Assembly (NCBI GenBank): GCA_964475125.1
Contig: CAYYWP010000101.1
Coordinates: 1-16,196 of the forward strand
Length of the DNA: 16,196 bases
Reading direction: 5' to 3'
Origin: CAYYWP01 sp964475125
GTDB taxonomy: Bacteria; Desulfobacterota; Binatia; HRBIN30; CADEER01
A model generated the notes under the pieces. That model was not told the origin of the DNA and did not search any database. It worked only from the letters and a program-made list of their open reading frames with translations. Each line of letters begins with the position of its first letter. Position 1 is the first letter of the stretch. Shown here in pieces: positions 1 through 6,774 of this stretch. The position numbers were made by a program, and so were the translations under genes.

Positions 1-398
1 GCCGCATCCTGCTCGGCACCTACGCGCTCTCGGCCGGCTACTACGACGCCTACTACCTGAAGGCGCAACGGGTGCGCACGCTCATCCGCGGCGATTTCGA
101 GCGCGCCTTCGCCACCTGCGATGCCATCGTCACGCCGACGGCGCCGACCACCGCCTTCGCGCTCGGCGAGATGATCACCGATCCCCTCGCCATGTACCTG
201 TCCGACATCCTGACCATTTCCGTCAACCTCGCCGGTTTGCCCGGCCTGTCGCTGCCGTGCGGCTTCGATCGCGGTGGCCTGCCCATCGGACTGCAGATCA
301 TCGGCAAGCCGTTCGACGAACCGACGGTGCTGCGCGCGGCGCACGCCTACGAACAGGCCACCGAATGGCACCGCCGCCAGCCCGCGCTGGCGGCTTGA
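1..398 (+). CDS. gatA: Asp-tRNA(Asn)/Glu-tRNA(Gln) amidotransferase subunit A, C-terminal part
   Basis: This is the 3' end of gatA; the window begins inside the gene and the reading frame starts at base 3. GatA is the amidase-signature subunit of GatCAB. It releases ammonia from glutamine for conversion of mischarged Glu-tRNA(Gln) or Asp-tRNA(Asn) in the cytoplasm. About 131 residues are visible. They begin with a segment typical of GatA, RILLGTYALSAGYYDAYYLK, and continue through VTPTAPTTAF, NLAGLPGLSLPCGF and GLPIGLQIIGKPFDE, all recognisable blocks of the GatA C-terminal half. The Ser-Ser-Lys catalytic region is upstream of the window. The downstream neighbour is gatB, which supports the call, although the 230 bp gap is long for this operon. 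Identity as GatA rather than another amidase is very likely given gatB. Confidence 0.95.
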   Translation, partial: RILLGTYALSAGYYDAYYLKAQRVRTLIRGDFERAFATCDAIVTPTAPTTAFALGEMITDPLAMYLSDILTISVNLAGLPGLSLPCGFDRGGLPIGLQIIGKPFDEPTVLRAAHAYEQATEWHRRQPALAA

Positions 399-434
399 TT
401 GGAAAAAAAGCAATTCAACCCAGGGCGCGGAGGC

Positions 435-559
435 CGCAGAGAACGCGGAGCGTGAGGGTCGGGAGCGTGAATCCAACCCCAAACAACGATGACGATGAGT
501 CAGCCCTCGAACTGATGCACGCCGCCTCTGTGCCCGCTGCGCACTCTGTGGTCTCTGCG
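435..559. repeat. Dispersed inverted-repeat element ('CGCAGAGA' type) between gatA and gatB
   Basis: The gap 399-628 holds no gene. It contains an imperfect inverted pair: CGCAGAGAACGCGGAG at 435-450 and CTCTGTGGTCTCTGCG at 544-559, whose reverse complement matches the left arm at 13 of 16 positions. Short purine-rich units of this kind, ending an intergenic element of about 100-150 bp, recur in many environmental bacterial genomes and are often mis-translated as small hypothetical proteins. That statement is from general knowledge; copies elsewhere in this genome cannot be seen. The function is unknown. It may be a non-autonomous mobile or REP-like element. Confidence 0.6.
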
Positions 560-628
560 TTGAGGATGTTGGCGGATCGAGGCCACGCATGGGGGCGCGT
601 CGGCGCCGCGGCGGGGTAGGTCGCACCC

Positions 629-2071
629 ATGGACTACGAGGCGGTCATCGGACTGGAAGTGCACGCCGAGCTGCTCACGGCGTCGAAGATCTTCTGCGGC
701 TGTTCGGCGCAGTTCGGCGCCGCCCCGAACGCCCACACCTGCCCGGTCTGCCTCGGCTTGCCGGGCGCGCTGCCGGTGCTCAACCGGCGCGTCGTCGAGT
801 ACGCCATCAGGGCCGGGCTGGCGACGCACTGCCGGATCGCGCCGCTCAGCCGCTGGGCGCGCAAGAACTATTTCTATCCCGACCTGCCGAAGGGCTATCA
901 GATCAGCCAGTACGAGCTGCCCATCTGTCTCGGCGGCCGGATCGACATCGAGGCCGACGGGGCGCACAAGTCGGTGCGCCTGACCCGCATCCACATGGAA
1001 GAGGACACCGGCAAGAACATCCACGATCAGCACGGCGACGCCAGCCTGGTGGACTACAATCGCTGCGGCGTACCGCTGCTCGAGATCGTCAGCGAGCCCG
1101 ATCTGCGCAGCGCCGCCGAAGCCGGCGCCTACCTGCGCAAGCTGCGCGCCATTCTGCAGTATCTCGAGGTGTGCGACGGCAACATGGAGGAAGGCAGCTT
1201 TCGCTGCGATGCCAACGTCTCGGTGCGCCGCGCCGGTGCCAGCGCCTTCGGCACCAAGGCCGAAGTGAAGAACATGAACTCCTTTCGCGCCGTCGAGAAG
1301 GCGGTGGCGTACGAGATCGAACGGCAGATCGACTGCCTGACGCACGGCGACGCCGTGGTGCAGGAGACGCGGCTGTGGGATCCCGAGCGCGAGGAAACCC
1401 GCTCGATGCGCAGCAAGGAGTCGGCGCATGATTACCGCTACTTCCCGGAGCCCGACCTGCTGCCCCTCGAGGTCTCGGCCGAATGGATCGCCGCCGTCGG
1501 CGCCACCTTGCCCGAGCTGCCCGACGCCCGGCGCGAGCGCTTCGTTGGTCAATACGGGCTGCCGGCCTACGATGCCGAGGTGCTGACGGCGCGCAAAGAC
1601 CTCGCCGATTACTTCGAGGCCGCGGTCGGAACGCATCCCAACGCCAAGGCGATCAGCAATTGGGTGATGGGCGATCTGTTGCGCCTGGTGCGCGAGCGCA
1701 AGCTCGACCAGGCGCTGGTGATCCGCGACTGGCCGGTGGCCCCGGTCCAGCTGGCCGGCCTGGTGGCGCTGATCGACGACGCGACCATCAGCGGCAAGAT
1801 CGCCAAGACCGTCTTCGAGCAGATGGTGGCCAGCGGTGAATCGCCGCAGGCCATCGTCGCCGCGCAGGGGCTGAGCCAGGTCACCGACAGCGGGGCCATC
1901 GATACGGCGGTCGCCGCGGTGCTGGCCGCCAACCCCGACAAGGTGGCCGAATACCGCGCCGGCAAGGAGAAGCTCTTTGGCTTTTTCGTCGGCCAGGTCA
2001 TGAAGGCGATGCACGGCAAGGGCAATCCGCAGCTCGTCAACGAGTGCCTGCGACAGCATCTGGCAGGCTGA
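629..2071 (+). CDS. gatB: Asp-tRNA(Asn)/Glu-tRNA(Gln) amidotransferase subunit B
   Basis: GatB is the tRNA-binding kinase/transamidase subunit of GatCAB. It activates the mischarged Glu or Asp with ATP and accepts ammonia from GatA. The product is 480 residues, full length for the family. Visible blocks are VIGLEVHAEL (6-15), a Cys set C23/C25/C38/C41 within FCGC and CPVCLGLPG that fits the structural zinc site, RIHMEEDTGK (120-129), the family signature VDYNRCGVPLLEIVSEPD (141-158), GSFRCDANVSVR (189-200) and EVKNMNSFRAVEKA (212-225). A C-terminal YqeY-like tail ends in GKGNPQLVNECL. The ATG at 629 opens directly on the conserved N-terminus, though the ribosome site is weak. cysK follows after 19 bp, so the two are probably co-transcribed. 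Confidence 0.98.
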   Translation: MDYEAVIGLEVHAELLTASKIFCGCSAQFGAAPNAHTCPVCLGLPGALPVLNRRVVEYAIRAGLATHCRIAPLSRWARKNYFYPDLPKGYQISQYELPICLGGRIDIEADGAHKSVRLTRIHMEEDTGKNIHDQHGDASLVDYNRCGVPLLEIVSEPDLRSAAEAGAYLRKLRAILQYLEVCDGNMEEGSFRCDANVSVRRAGASAFGTKAEVKNMNSFRAVEKAVAYEIERQIDCLTHGDAVVQETRLWDPEREETRSMRSKESAHDYRYFPEPDLLPLEVSAEWIAAVGATLPELPDARRERFVGQYGLPAYDAEVLTARKDLADYFEAAVGTHPNAKAISNWVMGDLLRLVRERKLDQALVIRDWPVAPVQLAGLVALIDDATISGKIAKTVFEQMVASGESPQAIVAAQGLSQVTDSGAIDTAVAAVLAANPDKVAEYRAGKEKLFGFFVGQVMKAMHGKGNPQLVNECLRQHLAG

Positions 2072-2090
2072 CCCGAAGGGAGACCCGCAC

Positions 2091-3023
<933 letters not shown>

Positions 3024-3395
3024 AGAGAGGGGGGCGCGCCGTCGCCGCCGTGCCGGCGAACGATCGCGGGCCCATGCCGGCGCGGGGCCGACAGCGCGGC
3101 ACTCTCCACGAATTAGCCCCCAAACCGAAAGAACCTTTCACCACGAAGAACACGAAGCCCACGAAGACTACGGCGCAGGGCCGTGGCGCTTGAGTAACTC
3201 CCAACCCCATAGGTGTGAGCTTCTCTCCCTTCCTCTTCGTGGCCTTCGTGGTTTGAAGCTTCTCGGATTCGGATTCGCTGGCGAGCGATGCCGGCGCCTC
3301 GGGCGACGTGCTCGACCGGTCGACTTTGCCCTTGATGCTTGACATAGGGGAGGCGGTTCAACGAAACTGCCGCCCGCCGGGCTGGCTGAGGGGAC
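3024..3395. other. Gene-free interval before the propeller/cohesin operon
   Basis: This 372 bp stretch lies between cysK and the secreted-protein operon. No convincing gene was found: open frames across it, in both directions, translate mostly from the repeat described separately at 3137-3257. The promoter of the downstream operon should lie near its 3' end, but no clear -35/-10 pair could be picked out. A ribosome site GAGGGG at 3389-3393 immediately precedes the ATG at 3396. Confidence 0.6.
3137..3257. repeat. Dispersed inverted-repeat element ('CACGAAG' type)
   Basis: The left arm at 3137-3167 carries three head-to-tail CACGAAG-like units (ACCACGAAGAACACGAAG, then another ACGAAG). The right arm at 3232-3257 contains CTTCGTGGCCTTCGTGGT. 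Its reverse complement, ACCACGAAGGCCACGAAG, matches the left arm at 16 of 18 positions. The interior of about 65 bp has no coding potential. The element resembles widely dispersed intergenic repeats of environmental bacteria that databases often translate as small hypothetical proteins (general knowledge). It is built like the 435-559 element: short purine-rich units converging on a spacer. Confidence 0.65.
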
Positions 3396-5435
3396 ATGAG
3401 TAAGGACGCGCGCGTAGCGAGCCGAAGAGGAGTGTTCCGATCGACCGCCGCCTGGTGTGAAAGGCGACGGCGCTTCTCCTCGCTGCTCGTCGCCGCGATT
3501 GCTGCGTTCGTACCCACGGTGAGCCCGGGGCTCGAGCGGGCCATCTATCTGCTCAGCCAGACCGCCCGCGGTCAGGCTGCCGAGGGGCGCAGCGAGGGAC
3601 CGGCGGTCAATCAAGATGGCGCCTCGGCGGCGTACAACTCGGACGCCCTCAATCTCGTTTCGCCGCCCTTCCAGAACCACCGCCCTCAGGTGTATGCGCG
3701 CGATCTCGACCAGACGACCTCGGAGCTGGTCAGCCAGTCGCCGAGCGGCGAAGCCGGCAACCGGCCCAGCCAGACCGGCGGCTTCGGCCCGGGCATCAGC
3801 GCCGACGGGCGCTACGTCGCGTTCTCTTCCAGAGCCACCAACCTGGTGGCCGAGCCGATCGGCGAATTCGACAACGTGTTCGTCTACGACCGGCAGTCGA
3901 ACACGATGGAGCTGATCAGCCGCGGCCTCGACGGGCCGGCCGACGGGCCGAGCAGCTTCCCACGCCTCAGCGCCGATGGCCGCTTCGTCGTCTTCCAGTC
4001 GAGCGCCGGCAACCTGGTCGAGGCGGAAGACGGCGAGTTGAGCGATATCTTCCTGTTCGACCGCGTCAGCCGCGTCATGCGGCTGGTCAGCGTGTCGTCG
4101 ACCGGCGAGCCCGCCAACAACCTCAGCATCACCCCGGCGATCAGCGGCGACGGCCGCATCGTCGCCTTTGCCTCGCGCGCCACCAACCTCGTCGCCACAC
4201 AGCTGAGCGGCACCTTCGAGCAGATCTTCGCCCACGACACCCTCAGCGGCGAAACCGTGCTGGTCAGCGTCAATGACGCCGGCACGCCGGCCAACAAGAT
4301 CAGCTTTCTCCCCGCCCTCACCGCCGTCGGCGCCGTGGTGGCCTTCAAGTCCGAGGCTTTCAACCTCGTACCCGGTGACACCAACGGCTGGCCGGACGTC
4401 TTCGTGCGCAATCGCGCCCTCGGCACCACGCAGCGCGTCTCGGTCGACGACTTCGGCAACGAAGCGAACGGCTTGAGCGGCGGCCCCGGCATCAGCGGTG
4501 ACGGGCGCTTCGTCGGCTTCGTCTCCTTCGCCTCCAATCTGGTGCCGGATGACGGCAACGGCTTCAGCGACGTCTACGTCTACGACCGCTTCCCGCCGGG
4601 GCGCGCCCAGGGCCGCATCGCGCGCGTCTCGGTAGCGTTCGACAACGATGGCGAGCCCAACCAGGGCGTGGCCGATTTTCCCGTCAGCGTCAGCCGCGAT
4701 GGCCGCTGGATCGCTTTCGCCTCGGCCGCCTCCAACCTGGTCCCCGACGACTTCAACAACGACGTCGACGCGTTCTTGGCCTGCAACCCATTCGACGAGC
4801 TGCAATGCGTGTTGTCGCCGGTGACACCGACGCCGACGGCGACCCCGACGGTAGACGGCGATCGGCCCTGCGTCGGCGACTGCAACGGCGACGGCCGCGT
4901 CACCATCGACGACCTGATCAAGATGGTCAACATCGCGCTCGGCTTGCAGAACGTCTGCGGCGGCGAGGACGGCATGGGACAGTGCCTGGCCGGCGATGCC
5001 AACTGCGACTGCGAGATCACCGTCGACGAGATCATCCTGGCAGTGAATAACAACCTGCACGGATGCATGACCTTCGGGCTCTGCACGCTGGAGGCGCACG
5101 CCGAGCTGTGCTGCGGCGGCCCGCTGCCGACGCCGACCGCGACCGCCACCCCGCCGGTGCCGACCACGACCCCGACTCCACCCCCGGGCCCCTGCGTCGG
5201 CGACTGTGACGGCAACGGCGAGGTTACCGTCGCCGATCTGGTGCGCATGGTCAGCATCGCGCTCGACCAGCAGCCGCTCTGCGGCCCCAACGGCTGCCTG
5301 GCGGGCGACGCCAACTGCGACTGCGAGATCACCGTCGACGACATCGTCCGCGGCGTCAACAACAATCTCCGCGGCTGCACCGACTTCGGCAGCTGCACGC
5401 TGCCGCAGCACGAAGCGATGTGCTGCGCCGGCTGA
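3396..5435 (+). CDS. Secreted PD40/TolB-like beta-propeller protein with two C-terminal dockerin-like modules
   Basis: This 679-residue exported protein has no recognised gene name. Arg-rich residues 22-26 followed by a hydrophobic run at about 28-40 form a plausible N-terminal signal or anchor. Seven PD40-type motifs, (I/L/V)SxDGRxVAFxSxAxNLV, occur at residues 71 (degenerate), 134, 191, 249, 308 (degenerate), 366 and 432. They are spaced 57-66 residues apart, consistent with a seven-bladed propeller. A TPTPTATPT linker (477-485) leads to a dockerin-like module (491-573); a second Thr/Pro linker (577-598) leads to another (600-677). Each module has an EF-hand loop (DCNGDGRVTIDD at 495; DCDGNGEVTVAD at 603), a second loop DANCDCEITVD, and ten cysteines. 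The ATG follows GAGGGG. The cohesin-like gene starts 17 bp downstream. The propeller's ligand is unknown; no catalytic residues are evident. Confidence 0.85.
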   Translation: MSKDARVASRRGVFRSTAAWCERRRRFSSLLVAAIAAFVPTVSPGLERAIYLLSQTARGQAAEGRSEGPAVNQDGASAAYNSDALNLVSPPFQNHRPQVYARDLDQTTSELVSQSPSGEAGNRPSQTGGFGPGISADGRYVAFSSRATNLVAEPIGEFDNVFVYDRQSNTMELISRGLDGPADGPSSFPRLSADGRFVVFQSSAGNLVEAEDGELSDIFLFDRVSRVMRLVSVSSTGEPANNLSITPAISGDGRIVAFASRATNLVATQLSGTFEQIFAHDTLSGETVLVSVNDAGTPANKISFLPALTAVGAVVAFKSEAFNLVPGDTNGWPDVFVRNRALGTTQRVSVDDFGNEANGLSGGPGISGDGRFVGFVSFASNLVPDDGNGFSDVYVYDRFPPGRAQGRIARVSVAFDNDGEPNQGVADFPVSVSRDGRWIAFASAASNLVPDDFNNDVDAFLACNPFDELQCVLSPVTPTPTATPTVDGDRPCVGDCNGDGRVTIDDLIKMVNIALGLQNVCGGEDGMGQCLAGDANCDCEITVDEIILAVNNNLHGCMTFGLCTLEAHAELCCGGPLPTPTATATPPVPTTTPTPPPGPCVGDCDGNGEVTVADLVRMVSIALDQQPLCGPNGCLAGDANCDCEITVDDIVRGVNNNLRGCTDFGSCTLPQHEAMCCAG

Positions 5436-5452
5436 ACCCGGAGGGACGTGCC

Positions 5453-6373
5453 ATGCGCACCGCCGACCTCGTGGCCGCCACCGCCGCTCTGGCGTTGTGG
5501 GCCCACAGCGCTCAGGCGGCCACGCTCAGCTGCCCACGCGTCGCCGCGGTCACCGGCGGCACGGCCGCCGTCGTCATCAGCCTGCAGCGCGAGGGCGAAG
5601 AGGTCGTGGCGGGCGTGCAGAGCGATCTCGCCTTCGACCCCGCCGTGTTCAGCCTCGCACCCGAGGATTGCGCCATCAATCCAGCCATCGGGCCCGGTAG
5701 CGCCGCGGACAAGACGTTGAGCACCAGCGTGCTGGACGATCCGACGCGCACGCGCAACATCGTCGTCGCCCTCGGTAACACCAACCCGATCCCCGACGGG
5801 GCGCTGTACACCTGCAACTTTGCCGTCGCTCCGGACGCGCCGCTCGGCACTTACACGCTGGAAAGCTCAAATGCCCGTGCCAGTGACCCCGAAGGACAGC
5901 CGGTGCCGGTGACGGCCGCGAACTGCGAAGTGGAAGTGGGCCCGGCGCCGACGCCCACGGCGACCCCGCGCTGCACCGACGACGGCGACTGTCCGGCCGG
6001 GCAGGTGTGCGTCAATGGAGAGTGCGTCACCGCCACGCCGACGGCGACGCCGATCGGCTTCTGCCAAGACAACGACGACTGCCCGCCCGGGCAGGTGTGC
6101 GTCAACAACCGCTGCGTCACCGTCACCCCGACGGTGACGCCGACGCCGCCCGGCTTCTGCCAGGACAACGGCGATTGCCCGCCCGGGCAGGTGTGCGTCA
6201 ACAACCGCTGCGTGACGGTCACGCCGACCCGCACGCGGGGTGGTGGTGGTGGCGGCGGCTGCAGCTGCGAGATCGACTCCGCCGCACGCCGCGATACCAC
6301 CGGCGGCGCGCTGGCCCTGCTGCTCCCCGCCCTGCTGCTCGCCGCCCGCCGACGGGCGACACGGAGGCGATGA
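5453..6373 (+). CDS. Secreted cohesin-like protein with Cys-rich repeats and MYXO-CTERM-like tail
   Basis: This 306-residue protein starts at the ATG at 5453, which follows the ribosome site GGAGGG (5440-5445). An in-frame upstream GTG at 5420 overlaps the previous gene and is less likely. Residues 1-22 are a clear signal peptide ending AQA. Residues 24-163 resemble a cohesin fold: GGTAAVVISLQ, VAGVQSDLAFDPAVFSL, then GALYTCNFAVAPDAPLGTYTL and a closing VEV strand. Three repeats CxxDxDCPxGQVCVNxxCV follow at 174-191, 204-221 and 236-253, joined by Thr/Pro linkers. The tail is seven Gly (263-269), CSC (270-272), a hydrophobic segment (about 284-298) and Arg-rich residues to the end. This matches MYXO-CTERM-type surface-sorting tails. 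The architecture suggests a cell-surface receptor for the dockerin-like protein encoded just upstream. The cohesin assignment is by pattern only. Confidence 0.8.
   Translation: MRTADLVAATAALALWAHSAQAATLSCPRVAAVTGGTAAVVISLQREGEEVVAGVQSDLAFDPAVFSLAPEDCAINPAIGPGSAADKTLSTSVLDDPTRTRNIVVALGNTNPIPDGALYTCNFAVAPDAPLGTYTLESSNARASDPEGQPVPVTAANCEVEVGPAPTPTATPRCTDDGDCPAGQVCVNGECVTATPTATPIGFCQDNDDCPPGQVCVNNRCVTVTPTVTPTPPGFCQDNGDCPPGQVCVNNRCVTVTPTRTRGGGGGGGCSCEIDSAARRDTTGGALALLLPALLLAARRRATRRR
5970..6228 (+). repeat. Tandem coding repeats of the Cys-rich module (96 bp period in last two copies)
   Basis: Three copies of a Cys-rich module lie head to tail inside the cohesin-like gene. The last two (6056-6132 and 6152-6228) are nearly identical at DNA level and exactly 96 bp apart. 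They share the unbroken core GCCCGGGCAGGTGTGCGTCA and differ mainly at third codon positions. The first copy (about 5970-6045) is more diverged. This indicates recent duplication of the third copy from the second. Confidence 0.85.
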
Positions 6374-6420
6374 GGGGAAAGCGATGAGCGCCTTTCCACT
6401 CATCGCTTTCCCCTCGTCGC
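6367..6420. terminator. 22 bp stem hairpin between convergent genes (probable bidirectional terminator)
   Basis: GAGGGGAAAGCGATGAG at 6372-6388 is perfectly complementary to CTCATCGCTTTCCCCTC at 6399-6415 across a 10-base loop. The pairing extends outward with one T-G wobble to 6367 and 6420, giving a 22 bp stem. It overlaps the stop codon (6371-6373) of the upstream gene and ends six bases before the infA stop. There is no T-tract on either side, so it is not a textbook intrinsic terminator, but its position between convergent genes supports transcript separation or 3' end protection. Confidence 0.75.
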
Positions 6421-6426
6421 GGCCTT

Positions 6427-6645
6427 CTAGGTGTTGCGGTAGACGATCAAGCCGTGGGTGGGATCGTACGGCGACACCGCCACGGTGACGCGATCGCCGG
6501 GGATGACCTTGATGTGGTAGCGGCGCATGCGGCCGCTGATCTTGGCGGTGAATTGCTGGCCCTTGTCGGACTCGATCTTGAACAGGCCGCCGGTCATCAC
6601 CTCTTTTACGGTCCCTTCGATTTGGATCAGGTCGTCTCTCGCCAC
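6427..6645 (-). CDS. infA: Translation initiation factor IF-1
   Basis: IF-1 is a single OB-fold protein that binds the 30S A site during initiation. The product is 72 residues, exactly the family's usual length, with IEGTVKEVMTGGLFKIE, AKISGRMRRYHIKVIPGDRV and SPYDPTHGLIVYR in the expected order. The start is GTG at 6645, preceded by a GAGGAG-type ribosome site in the minus-strand leader; no ATG lies in a suitable place. It stands alone here rather than in a ribosomal protein operon. It converges on the cohesin-like gene and diverges from the oxidoreductase gene, with a 129 bp intergenic region that should hold both promoters. Confidence 0.97.
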   Translation of the reverse strand: MARDDLIQIEGTVKEVMTGGLFKIESDKGQQFTAKISGRMRRYHIKVIPGDRVTVAVSPYDPTHGLIVYRNT

Positions 6646-6774
6646 ACGGTTCTCCTCGGCTTGGCTAACCGCCCTCGCCTAGCACACCCCTCCCGCCGCG
6701 CCTAGCCCCACAAGCACACACGCGCGGCAGATTGGCACCGCCGCCGCGCCGCGCGCTAGCCTTGGCGCCAGCCC

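Noticed and set aside
3168..5411. Long minus-strand open frame (about 747 codons) antisense to the propeller-dockerin gene
   Set aside because: It has no recognisable domain, is rich in Gly/Ala/Arg/Asp/Val as expected of antisense frames at high GC, and the plus strand has clear motifs, a ribosome site and a signal segment.
5970..6228. Possible CRISPR-like short repeat array
   Set aside because: The repeats are in-frame coding repeats of a Cys-rich protein module with conserved linkers, not separated by unique spacers.
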